A stretch of 7,051 bases of DNA from Fen-1077 sp964462865 (GCA_964462865.1 CAYWZO010000075.1:1-7051), one strand, 5' to 3'; shown: positions 1-6,297, counted from the first letter of the stretch. Notes: generated from the letters alone by a model not told the origin. Made by a program: numbers and translations.

Positions 1-144
1 GAGGCCTTGAACCTTAAATCAAGGTCACAATCAAATTTCTAAAATAACCCGTGTGATTAAATCTCTGTATTATCCTAAGCATGGTTTTCGCCTGTCAATA
101 AAATCCCTCTCTAACTCTCCCCTAGAAAAATCCTTCTCTCCTCT

Positions 145-163
145 CCCTTTATGAAAGGGAGAC
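145..163. repeat. Short hairpin, CTCCCTTT/AAAGGGAG
   Basis: CTCCCTTT (145-152) and AAAGGGAG (156-163) form a perfect 8-bp stem with a 3-nt ATG loop. A T-rich stretch begins about 8 nt later, so on the plus strand it could act as a weak rho-independent terminator for a gene left of the window. The surrounding CTCTCC-rich sequence (about 106-150) suggests it is part of a dispersed repeat rather than a dedicated terminator. Confidence 0.5.
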
Positions 164-234
164 GAAAGTATTTTTTTTATTTTTAAGCCTTGTTTAAAGC
201 GTTTGTTTTGCTTTTGTAAAATGGGATTTTAATA

Positions 235-286
235 CCTCACCCCCTGTATCCCCCTCTCCTTGCGAGGCGGGGCGAAGGAGAGGGGG
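235..286. repeat. C-rich dispersed repeat with 12-bp inverted repeat
   Basis: The segment opens with CCTCACCCCCT (235-245). CCCCCTCTCCTT (250-261) is perfectly complementary to AAGGAGAGGGGG (275-286), giving a 12-bp stem with a 13-nt loop. A near-identical 25-nt version of the left part lies at 6969-6993 (23 of 25 bases the same), so this is a repeated element and not unique intergenic DNA. The stem is strong, but no T-run follows on either side, so I read it as a mobile or REP-like repeat rather than a terminator. Confidence 0.7.
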
Positions 287-357
287 AGAAAAAGAAAAGA
301 GGGGCTGGCGCCCATCTTCGCGGACTACTCCCCTGGTGAAGTTAAAAACACATAAAG

Positions 358-385
358 CGTCATTACCGCGAAAGCGGGAATTCAG
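358..385. repeat. dRS3/REP-like palindromic repeat
   Basis: The 28-nt segment closely resembles the widespread palindromic repeat whose core reads ATTCCCGCGAAAGCGGGAAT. Here the core at 362-381 has one change (ATTACCGCG in the left arm). CCGC (366-369) pairs with GCGG (374-377) across a GAAA loop. Such repeats are dispersed in intergenic DNA of many bacteria (dRS3 in Neisseria is the named example). The family assignment rests on memory of the motif. Confidence 0.6.
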
Positions 386-410
386 TACGAAAACATAAAT
401 TATTCTGCAC

Positions 411-439
411 TTGTTTATCAATATTCCCTGATATATACT
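411..439 (+). promoter_or_regulatory. Predicted promoter of the ATPase gene, possibly leaderless
   Basis: A -35-like TTGTTT (411-416) and a -10-like TATACT (434-439, five of six consensus bases) are separated by exactly 17 nt. The expected transcription start, about 7 nt after the -10 box, falls at 446-447, which is the ATG itself. There is no Shine-Dalgarno sequence upstream of that ATG. Both facts agree with a leaderless mRNA. The -35 match is weak (three of six). Confidence 0.5.
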
Positions 440-446
440 ATCTCAT

Positions 447-1727
447 ATGGAAAAACAGCCAGTGAAATATCAGGAAATATTTATTGCTGGTTCTCAACCT
501 AAATACACTTATAACCCTCGTGAATCTCTACGCCTTGAATCTGGACTAACTGATGCTATATCAACTCCTGGCAAGGTTGTTGTAGTAACAGGTCCCACAA
601 AATCAGGAAAAACAGTATTAGTGCGCCGTATATTACCCCGTAACAAAGCGATTTGGATAGATGGAGGACCAATTGCAGGAGCTAGTTCACCAGAAGAAGA
701 ATTTTGGCAAGTAATAGTGGATGTTCTGGATTTAGCACAAGAGTACCAAACACAAGTTATGCAAGGTACTTCATCAAATTTAGGGGTAAAAGGGGAGTTA
801 GGCACTAGCTTCGCAATAATAAAAGGAGCGGGTGGTTTATCCTTTGAAATAACAGATAAAAAAGATAATATTATAAGTAGTTCTAAGCAACTTTCATCAA
901 GGATTACAGCAATTAATGGCTTAAGAAAAACACGTATTCCGGTAGTCATTGATGATTTCCATTACTTACCAAGGGGTCTACAAAAAGATATTATTAGGGC
1001 TTTTAAGTCATTGGTGTATGATGGCCTTCCTGTAATAATAATAACAATTCCACATCGTAAAGAAGAACCAATAAAAATAGAAAGAGAAATCACTGGACGT
1101 ACAATAACAATAGAAATACCACCGTGGTCAGAAGAAGAACTAAGCTTCATACCAAAGACAGGATTTTCATTACTTGGATATAAAATTCCTCAAGAACTCG
1201 CGACGTATCTTGCACGACAAGCTATTGAAAGCCCTCATTTGATGCAGGATTTTTGTTTAAATGCATGTAGAAACATAGGTATACGTCAATCTATTGAATC
1301 TCTTGAACTTCCACTTTTAAAGGAAGATATCAATATCGTATTTTATGACTTAGCTAAGAATATGGGACGTTCAATGTTTGAGAAATTAGCTCGTGGCCCC
1401 CGTCAAAGAAAAGACCGTGTACAACGTGAATTGCTTGAAGGGAATACTGTAGACATATATCAATTAGTGTTATTAGCACTTGCAAGGATGAAACCAAGCT
1501 TAAGGGGCATAGAATATACAGATATCCGCAATACTATTAGAGGAATCGCAGTTTCACTACCAAATATACAAGATGTTACGCGTGTGCTTAAACACATGTC
1601 AAAAATAGCTACTTCGGATAAAAGTTCAACCCCCATACTTGATTTTGATGAAGAGGAACAAAAGTTATATATTACAGACCCATTTTTCGCATTCTATTTA
1701 CGTTGGGGTGACCTTTCGTTTAATTAA
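447..1727 (+). CDS. Uncharacterised P-loop (AAA/STAND-like) ATPase
   Basis: A 426-aa soluble protein with no signal peptide or membrane segment. Walker A is GPTKSGKT (49-56), Walker B is VVIDDFHYL (166-174, acidic pair D169-D170), and the strand ending IIITIPH (197-203) fits a sensor-1 position, so it should bind and hydrolyse ATP. Residues about 105-150 between the Walker motifs are a glycine-rich, probably beta-rich insertion. A second landmark is SPHLMQDFC (about 262-270). The C-terminus LYITDPFFAFYLRWG (407-421) is typical of the winged-helix end of ORC/STAND-type prokaryotic ATPases. I believe relatives occur scattered in unrelated bacteria, but I know no function and see no fused effector domain. 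Base composition is clearly lower in G+C than in the neighbouring genes, which suggests transfer. ATG 447 is preferred; an in-frame GTG at 462 is the alternative, and neither has a Shine-Dalgarno. It converges on the helicase gene with a 26-nt gap. Confidence 0.9.
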   Translation: MEKQPVKYQEIFIAGSQPKYTYNPRESLRLESGLTDAISTPGKVVVVTGPTKSGKTVLVRRILPRNKAIWIDGGPIAGASSPEEEFWQVIVDVLDLAQEYQTQVMQGTSSNLGVKGELGTSFAIIKGAGGLSFEITDKKDNIISSSKQLSSRITAINGLRKTRIPVVIDDFHYLPRGLQKDIIRAFKSLVYDGLPVIIITIPHRKEEPIKIEREITGRTITIEIPPWSEEELSFIPKTGFSLLGYKIPQELATYLARQAIESPHLMQDFCLNACRNIGIRQSIESLELPLLKEDINIVFYDLAKNMGRSMFEKLARGPRQRKDRVQRELLEGNTVDIYQLVLLALARMKPSLRGIEYTDIRNTIRGIAVSLPNIQDVTRVLKHMSKIATSDKSSTPILDFDEEEQKLYITDPFFAFYLRWGDLSFN

Positions 1728-1753
1728 ATGCCTTATTATTGATTAAAATTCCC
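1728..1753. other. Convergent intergenic gap
   Basis: Only 26 nt separate the convergent stop codons of the ATPase and helicase genes. TTTAAT (1719-1724) can pair with ATTAAA (1742-1747), but the stem is all A/T with a 17-nt loop. I see no convincing bidirectional terminator, so the two transcripts may run into each other. Confidence 0.5.
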
Positions 1754-4039
1754 TCACCCGCTCTGTATCTCCCCCAGTATCACTTTCGCCGCGGCTTTAT
1801 CGAGGGGCTTGTTGTTGTTGCCGCACTTGGGGCTCTGCACGCAGGAGGGGCAGCCGTCCTCGCAGGGGCACTCCGCAATCACGTTGAGGGTGGCCTGCCA
1901 CAGCTCCTCAATCATCTCATACCCCTTTTCCGCGATGCCGATGCCGCCGGGGTAGGCGTCGTAGATAAAGACCTGCGCCCGGCCGGTATCGGGGTGAAGG
2001 GGGGTGGAAACGCCGCCGATATCGTTCCTGTCGCACAGGGCGAAGAGGGGCAGGATGCCGATGGCGGCATGCTCGGTGGCGTGCAGCCCACCGGCGAAGT
2101 CCAGTCCTTTTTCCGCAATAGTGGCTATCGCCGGCGGCGGCACGCCGAACCACAGCGCCACGGTAGGGAAGGTAATGGTGGGGAGGTCCAGAGGCTCCTC
2201 GCCGATGACCTCCTCGGAGAACTGGCGGTACTTCTTAAAGCCCACGACGTCGATAGCCACCTCCACGTCCCCCAGGCAAACGTTAACCGCGCCGAGCGTC
2301 TTCTGCGCCCGTACGTTCAGGATTTTCAGGTCGTGGATTTCCTTGGTCTCGGTATAATAGTTAGCGCGGGTCGGCTCGGCGTAGGCGATGCGGTTGGTCA
2401 GGTCGAGCTTGGTTATCAGATACGATTCCCCCTGGTGCAGGTAGATGGCGCCGGGGTGCACCTGGAAAAAGGCGACGCTCCCTTCCACCGTCTCCATCAG
2501 CGAGCCGGTGGACACGTCGACGACGGCGTAGGTCTCGCCGGAGGTGGAGCGGATGTTGACCGTCTGCGCCGGATAGGCGATGCTCGGCGCCAGGTACCAT
2601 TTGCCCTTTCTTAAGCGCAGCCGGCCTTCCGCCTCCAGATTGTCCCTCTCTTTGGTATAGTCGCCCAGGAAGACCTTTTCATCGGTATTGTCCAGCGGGC
2701 GCTCCCAGGCGGCGCAGAGCAGGTGGGCGCGCAGGATATAGGGATTGTCCGGGTTGACCAGCACGTTCTCGAAGCCCTTCTGGAAAAAGAAATCGGGGTG
2801 GCGCATGAAATACTGGTCGAGGGGATTGTCCCAGGCCACCAGGAAGCTCAACGACTCGCCCTGGCTCCGCCCGCTGCGGCCGGCCTGCTGCCAGGTGCTG
2901 GAAATGCTCCCCGGGTAGCCGTCGAGAACCGTCGCTTCCAGCCCACCGCTATCGATGCCCAGCTCCAGGGCGTTGGTGGCCACCACCCCCAGCAGCTCCC
3001 CCCCGAAAAGCCCCCGCTCGATGCGGCGGCGGTCTTCCGGCAGGTAACCGGCACGGTAAGGCATAATCAGCTTCGTCAGCTGGTAGCTCTCCTCCTGCAA
3101 CTTCTGTTTGGCGTAGATGTAAATAAGCTCGGTGAGGCGCCGGGTGTGGGTGAACGTCAGCGTGCGGGTGCCCTGTTCGACCAGCTCGGTGAAAATGTCG
3201 GTCGTTTCCCGGTGGGCGCTGCGCCGGGCGGTCTTCTTCTCATCGAGCAGCGGCGGGTTCCAGAAGACGAAGTCCTTCCAGCCGCGCGGCGAGCCGTCTT
3301 CGGCGACGACCTCGCAGGGCAGCCCGGTCAGCGCCGCGGCGTGCTCGCCGGGGTTGGCGATGGTGGCCGTGCAGAGGATAAAGCACGGGTCGGAGCCGTA
3401 AAGCTGGCAGAGACGGCGCAGGCGGCGTAGTACGCAGGCGACGTGCGAGCCGAAAACACCGCGGTAGATATGGGCCTCGTCCACCACAACGTACTTGAGA
3501 CGGCGCAGCAGGCCCGCCCACGACTGATGGTTGGGCATGATGCCGACGTGCAGCATGTCCGGGTTGGTCAGGATGATACGCCCCTGCTTGCGGACGTCAC
3601 CCCGCTCCGAGCGCGGCGTGTCCCCATCAAAAGTGGCGATGTTTTCCGCCGGCATCAGGCCGGGGCAGAAGAGCTCGTGCAGCTTGCGGAGCTGGTCCTG
3701 GGCGAGGGCCTTGGTGGGGAAAAGGTAGATGGCGCGGGTACCCGGCTCGGTCAGCGCCGCCTGCATGACGGCGATGTTGTAAACCAGGCTCTTGCCGCTG
3801 GCGCTGGAAGTGGCGATGATGACGTTCCTGCCGGCGCGGGCATGGTTGACCGCCGCGGCCTGGTGAGAATAGAGGGGCCAGAGGCCCTGCGCTTCGAGGC
3901 AACTCTGGAGAGAAGCATCTAAAGGCTCATCGAGTGCGCCGTGGTGGGCCCGGCGGGGCGGCAGGTGCTCGATATGGGCAATCTGGTTTTCATAGCCGGT
4001 CCGGGACCTAAGGTGATTGAGGAAAGCCTGGATTTCCAT
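1754..4039 (-). CDS. mrfA: MrfA/YprA-family DEAH-box DNA helicase
   Basis: A 761-aa superfamily 2 helicase. In order: YSHQ (57-60), Walker A ATSSASGKS (76-84), motif Ia FPTKAL (107-112), Ib TNPDMLH (158-164), DEAH (187-190), motif III TAT (224-226), motif V ATNALELGID (354-363), motif VI QQAGRSGRS (384-392). The C-terminal half carries the MZB/DUF1998-type region ending in a cysteine cluster, C724, C726, C730, C733 (C-x-C-x3-C-x2-C) plus C739, that probably binds zinc. Length and motif order match Bacillus subtilis MrfA (YprA, about 750 aa), which with the exonuclease MrfB repairs mitomycin C lesions; Hrq1 is the eukaryotic relative. No mrfB is visible. The ATG lies 12 nt after the stop of the DUF503 gene, with AGGG 10 nt upstream, so the two are probably cotranscribed. 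All motifs appear intact. The family is secure; the exact lesion repaired is inferred. Confidence 0.93.
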   Translation of the reverse strand: MEIQAFLNHLRSRTGYENQIAHIEHLPPRRAHHGALDEPLDASLQSCLEAQGLWPLYSHQAAAVNHARAGRNVIIATSSASGKSLVYNIAVMQAALTEPGTRAIYLFPTKALAQDQLRKLHELFCPGLMPAENIATFDGDTPRSERGDVRKQGRIILTNPDMLHVGIMPNHQSWAGLLRRLKYVVVDEAHIYRGVFGSHVACVLRRLRRLCQLYGSDPCFILCTATIANPGEHAAALTGLPCEVVAEDGSPRGWKDFVFWNPPLLDEKKTARRSAHRETTDIFTELVEQGTRTLTFTHTRRLTELIYIYAKQKLQEESYQLTKLIMPYRAGYLPEDRRRIERGLFGGELLGVVATNALELGIDSGGLEATVLDGYPGSISSTWQQAGRSGRSQGESLSFLVAWDNPLDQYFMRHPDFFFQKGFENVLVNPDNPYILRAHLLCAAWERPLDNTDEKVFLGDYTKERDNLEAEGRLRLRKGKWYLAPSIAYPAQTVNIRSTSGETYAVVDVSTGSLMETVEGSVAFFQVHPGAIYLHQGESYLITKLDLTNRIAYAEPTRANYYTETKEIHDLKILNVRAQKTLGAVNVCLGDVEVAIDVVGFKKYRQFSEEVIGEEPLDLPTITFPTVALWFGVPPPAIATIAEKGLDFAGGLHATEHAAIGILPLFALCDRNDIGGVSTPLHPDTGRAQVFIYDAYPGGIGIAEKGYEMIEELWQATLNVIAECPCEDGCPSCVQSPKCGNNNKPLDKAAAKVILGEIQSG

Positions 4040-4051
4040 AACTGCCCGACC

Positions 4052-4342
4052 CTAGACATCAATAATTTCTATTTCGTAATCTAGCATTTCCACGTCGAAG
4101 CGCCCGTTCTCGATGAAAGCGACCACCTTGGAGAGGACCTGGTTGCTGTAACGCTTGTTGTTGCTGATACAGCAAAAGCCTATCGTGGCCCGCTGCCAGG
4201 AATCGTTATCATCGACCTCGGCCACGGCGACATCGAACCGGTGGCGTATCCGGCTGGTGATGGACTTCAACACCTGACGCTTTCCCTTGAGGTCCATGTT
4301 CTCCGGAATGCGCAGGCCGACTTTGCCTACCCCGATATTCAT
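4052..4342 (-). CDS. DUF503 (YlxP-like) family protein
   Basis: A 96-aa protein matching the small DUF503 family over its whole length. The hallmarks are the LKGKRQVLKS segment (18-27), the hydrophobic strand FDVAVAEVD (36-44), and WQRATIG (49-55), followed by SNN (about 60) and a C-terminal helix/strand ending in an acidic, Ile-rich tail. The biochemical function is not established. In Bacillus the homologue YlxP is encoded in the nusA-infB-rbfA cluster, which has led to a guess of a ribosome-related role. Here it is instead the first gene of an operon with a DNA helicase. The ATG at 4342 has no clear Shine-Dalgarno directly upstream (AAAAGCT). Its own promoter lies at 4372-4400. Confidence 0.88.
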   Translation of the reverse strand: MNIGVGKVGLRIPENMDLKGKRQVLKSITSRIRHRFDVAVAEVDDNDSWQRATIGFCCISNNKRYSNQVLSKVVAFIENGRFDVEMLDYEIEIIDV

Positions 4343-4371
4343 AGCTTTTACGCGGGTTTACTACCATCCCT

Positions 4372-4400
4372 AATCTATCACCCGACCGCGTGAGTGTCAA
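4372..4400 (-). promoter_or_regulatory. Predicted sigma70-type promoter of DUF503-helicase operon
   Basis: Read on the minus strand, a perfect -35 box TTGACA (4400-4395) is followed after 17 nt by TAGATT (4377-4372, four of six consensus bases). The start of transcription would be near 4365, giving a leader of about 22 nt before the ATG at 4342. This is the best promoter in the window. It sits 2 nt from the assembly gap, so any operator further upstream is hidden. Confidence 0.65.
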
Positions 4401-4402
4401 AC

Positions 4403-4502
4403 NNNNNNNNNNNNNNNNNNNNNNNNNNNNNNNNNNNNNNNNNNNNNNNNNNNNNNNNNNNNNNNNNNNNNNNNNNNNNNNNNNNNNNNNNNNNNNNNNN
4501 NN
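4403..4502. other. Assembly gap, 100 N
   Basis: Exactly 100 N, the usual placeholder for a scaffold gap of unknown size. It lies between two divergent operons. The real intergenic distance, any small gene and any operator here cannot be read. The left edge ends with CAAAC and the right edge begins with GTTTG, so the two edges are inverted copies over 5 nt. Confidence 0.97.
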
Positions 4503-4504
4503 GT

Positions 4505-4534
4505 TTGCCTGTAATTATACCCCTGTGTTAATAT
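4505..4534 (+). promoter_or_regulatory. Possible promoter of the acyltransferase operon
   Basis: TTGCCT (4505-4510, four of six) and TAATAT (4529-4534, four of six) are spaced by 18 nt. The expected start near 4541 would coincide with the first base of the leader hairpin. The match is only fair, and a better promoter may lie inside the gap. Confidence 0.35.
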
Positions 4535-4540
4535 GAAAAC

Positions 4541-4571
4541 GTGGGCTGTGACTCCGGGACGAACAGCCCGC
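4541..4571 (+). promoter_or_regulatory. Leader hairpin abutting the ribosome binding site
   Basis: GTGGGCTGT (4541-4549) pairs with ACAGCCCGC (4563-4571) in a 9-bp, GC-rich stem with one G-U pair and a 13-nt loop (4550-4562). The Shine-Dalgarno AGGAG starts at the next base. The geometry could affect ribosome access or protect the 5' end, but no known riboswitch is recognised. Confidence 0.5.
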
Positions 4572-4576
4572 AGGAG
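4572..4576 (+). promoter_or_regulatory. Shine-Dalgarno deciding the start at 4584
   Basis: AGGAG ends 7 nt before ATG 4584. The open frame extends upstream to an ATG at 4533, but that start has no ribosome binding site, would translate through the hairpin, and adds 17 basic residues unlike the enzyme family, whose proteins begin just before the RDG motif. I therefore start the gene at 4584. Confidence 0.85.
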
Positions 4577-4583
4577 TAAACAA

Positions 4584-5828
4584 ATGCCAAAGATATATCT
4601 CATCGATGTCACCAACCGGGACGGCGTACAGACGGCCAGGCTCGGTCTTTCCAAGCTGGAAAAGACCATGATTAATATCTACCTGAACGACATGGGGATC
4701 TTCCAGTCCGAATTCGGTTTTCCCACCACCCGGCACGAGACCAACTACCTGCAGGCTAACCTGGAACTGGCGGAAATGGGAGTATTAAAGCCCATCCACC
4801 TCAGCGGATGGATCCGGGCCATCCCCGAAGACGTCGAGACGACATTCCGTTACGTGCCGAACATCAAGCACCTCGCCCTGTCCATATCTACCTCCGAACA
4901 GATGATTACCGGCAAGTTCAAGGGACGGAAGAAACGTCATGATATTATCAAGGATATGACCGAGGCTGTCGATGCCGCGCTGGCGCACGGCGCCGAAGCA
5001 ATCAGTGTCAATGCCGAAGACGCCTCCCGGACGGACATGGACTATCTTATCGAGTTCGGACTGGCCGCCAAGGAACACGGCGCCCAGCGAATCCGCTATT
5101 GCGACACGCTCGGCTACGATAATCCCTTCACCATCTACGAGAACGGGCGGAAGCTGGCGGAGAAAATCGGCCTGCCCATTGAGCTCCACTGCCATAACGA
5201 CCTCGGCATGGCGGTGGCCAACTCCGTCGCCGGGGCGAGGGGAGTAATCGACGGCGGGCAGGACGCTTATATCAACACCACCACCAACGGCATCGGCGAA
5301 AGGGCCGGCAACGCCGACCTGGTGGCGGTAATCCTGGCGATTACCAAGGCAAAGCTCATCAATCACAGATACGAACTGGCCGGAAAGGTCAAATTGAATA
5401 TGGCCTGGAAAATATGCAAATTTGCCAGCTATGCTTTCGACGTGCCCATACCCATCAACCAGCCGGGCGTGGGCGCCAACGCCTTCGCCCATGAGTCCGG
5501 CATACATGCCGACGGCGTGCTGAAGGACCCGGAAAACTACGAGCTGTTTAATTTTGAAGAACTGGGGCGGGGCGACGCCGAGTTCGTAGAGACCGGTCGC
5601 GAGATATGCACGGGGGAGTACAGCGGCATATCCGGTTTCAGCCACGTCATGAGCCAGTTACCGGTCCCGGTCAAGTTCCCCGACCGGGAGAAAGCCAATG
5701 AAATACTGGAACTGGTGAGGTACGCCAACGTGGAATCGCAGAAGCCCCTCGTTGAAGACCAGCTATTATTTATCGCCAAGTATCCGGGGATTGCCAAGAA
5801 GCTGCTGACACTCATGCCCCTCGCTTGA
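4584..5828 (+). CDS. DRE-TIM acyltransferase: probable Re-citrate or homocitrate synthase
   Basis: A 414-aa cytosolic enzyme of the isopropylmalate/homocitrate synthase family, which condenses acetyl-CoA with a 2-oxo acid. Visible landmarks are DVTNRDGVQ (8-16, with R12 and metal-binding D13), EDASRTD (145-151), CDTLGYDNP (173-181), the metal-binding HCHND (202-206), GIGERAGN (236-243) and the C-terminal HESGIHADG (303-311). It lacks room for the full regulatory domain of LeuA (about 510 aa) and is close to NifV in length. No nif or lysine-pathway genes are nearby. The family includes the Re-face citrate synthases of Clostridium kluyveri and Dehalococcoides, which databases usually label homocitrate synthase; the NRDGVQ variant instead of LRDGEQ and the Dehalococcoidia-like context make Re-citrate synthase (oxaloacetate as acceptor) my first choice, not proven. 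It is the first gene of an operon with trmO 22 nt downstream. Confidence 0.88.
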   Translation: MPKIYLIDVTNRDGVQTARLGLSKLEKTMINIYLNDMGIFQSEFGFPTTRHETNYLQANLELAEMGVLKPIHLSGWIRAIPEDVETTFRYVPNIKHLALSISTSEQMITGKFKGRKKRHDIIKDMTEAVDAALAHGAEAISVNAEDASRTDMDYLIEFGLAAKEHGAQRIRYCDTLGYDNPFTIYENGRKLAEKIGLPIELHCHNDLGMAVANSVAGARGVIDGGQDAYINTTTNGIGERAGNADLVAVILAITKAKLINHRYELAGKVKLNMAWKICKFASYAFDVPIPINQPGVGANAFAHESGIHADGVLKDPENYELFNFEELGRGDAEFVETGREICTGEYSGISGFSHVMSQLPVPVKFPDREKANEILELVRYANVESQKPLVEDQLLFIAKYPGIAKKLLTLMPLA

Positions 5829-5850
5829 GAAATCCCTTGATAAAGATGTC

Positions 5851-6297
5851 ATGGGAAGTGAATCGCCAGAAATTACCCTGAAAGCCATCGGCACCGTCCA
5901 CAGCGAGATAAAAGAACGGGTCAAAAGCCATGCCGCGCAGGCCACCGCCACCATCGAGATTGAGCCGGGCCTGACCGAAGCCCTGGACAACCTGGATGAA
6001 TTTTCTCATATCATCGTTATCTATTACATACACAAATCGCACCGGCCGGTGCCCCTGAAAGTTTACCCCAGGCACCACACGTATCCCCACCAGGTGGGTG
6101 TCCTGGCCAGCCGCTCTCCGGACCGGCCCAATCCCATCGGGAAGTCCACCGTCAGGCTGATAAAACGAGAAGGCAATATCCTGACCATCGAGGGACTCGA
6201 CGCCCTGGACGGTACGCCGGTACTCGATATCAAGCCCTACATTCCGGGACTGGACTCCGTAGCGAAGGCCACTGCGCCATCATGGACGAAACACTGA
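5851..6297 (+). CDS. trmO: TrmO-family tRNA t6A37 N6-methyltransferase
   Basis: A 148-aa protein consisting of the TsaA/UPF0066 beta-barrel domain. TrmO uses S-adenosylmethionine to methylate N6-threonylcarbamoyladenosine at position 37 of tRNAs that read ACN codons, giving m6t6A. Family signatures are IGTVHS (13-18), LDEFSHIIVIYYIH (48-61), GVLASRSPDRPNPIG (83-97) and GLDALDGTPVLDIKPY (115-130). The E. coli protein is about 235 aa with an extra C-terminal domain; this is the short form common in archaea and many bacteria. The ATG at 5851 fits the family start but has no clear Shine-Dalgarno, and the gene lies 22 nt after the acyltransferase stop, so translation may be coupled. Its last 16 nt overlap the next gene. 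No defect is seen. Confidence 0.9.
   Translation: MGSESPEITLKAIGTVHSEIKERVKSHAAQATATIEIEPGLTEALDNLDEFSHIIVIYYIHKSHRPVPLKVYPRHHTYPHQVGVLASRSPDRPNPIGKSTVRLIKREGNILTIEGLDALDGTPVLDIKPYIPGLDSVAKATAPSWTKH

Larger units (their letters stand above)
1..446. other. Gene-free AT-rich region with repeats
   Basis: I see no supportable gene here. The stretch is AT-rich and carries several inverted repeats and C-rich fragments, listed separately. A small hairpin lies at the very start: CCTTGA at 5-10 pairs with TCAAGG at 19-24 around an 8-nt loop, without a following T-run, so I do not call it a terminator. The only longish open frame (194-421, minus) is a translation of repeat sequence and shows the SRFRGND peptide that the GCGAAAGCGGGAA repeat always yields when translated. 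The 3' part (411-446) holds the promoter of the ATPase gene. Confidence 0.75.

Noticed and set aside
235..385. Possible CRISPR array in the repeat-rich left flank
   Set aside because: The repeats differ from each other and are not regularly spaced; there are no equal-length spacers and no cas gene.
194..421. 75-aa open frame on the minus strand
   Set aside because: It runs through the C-rich and dRS3-like repeats and its peptide (SRFRGND, then a proline-rich stretch) is the usual translation of such repeats; no domain and no ribosome binding site were seen.
447..1727. Transposition ATPase (IstB/TniB-like) or archaeal-type MCM/ORC initiator
   Set aside because: The P-loop and winged-helix end are general features; no transposase partner, IS ends or origin-like repeats are visible, so a specific assignment is not supported.
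1739..2614. 291-aa open frame on the plus strand
   Set aside because: It lies wholly antisense to the helicase, whose motifs are intact in the other frame; the peptide is rich in Gly, Ala, Val and Arg, as expected of a GC-rich shadow frame.
2723..3430. 235-aa open frame on the plus strand
   Set aside because: Antisense shadow of the helicase core, including motifs V and VI; low-complexity composition and no recognisable domain.
4533..4583. 17-residue N-terminal extension of the acyltransferase
   Set aside because: It has no ribosome binding site, would run through the leader hairpin, and the strong AGGAG is placed for the ATG at 4584.
4397..4669. Open frame spanning the N run on the minus strand
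   Set aside because: It is built from ambiguous bases; the part outside the gap is antisense to the acyltransferase and its leader.
4785..5645. 286-aa open frame on the minus strand
   Set aside because: Fully antisense to the acyltransferase, which carries all its family motifs; long shadow frames are expected in GC-rich genes.
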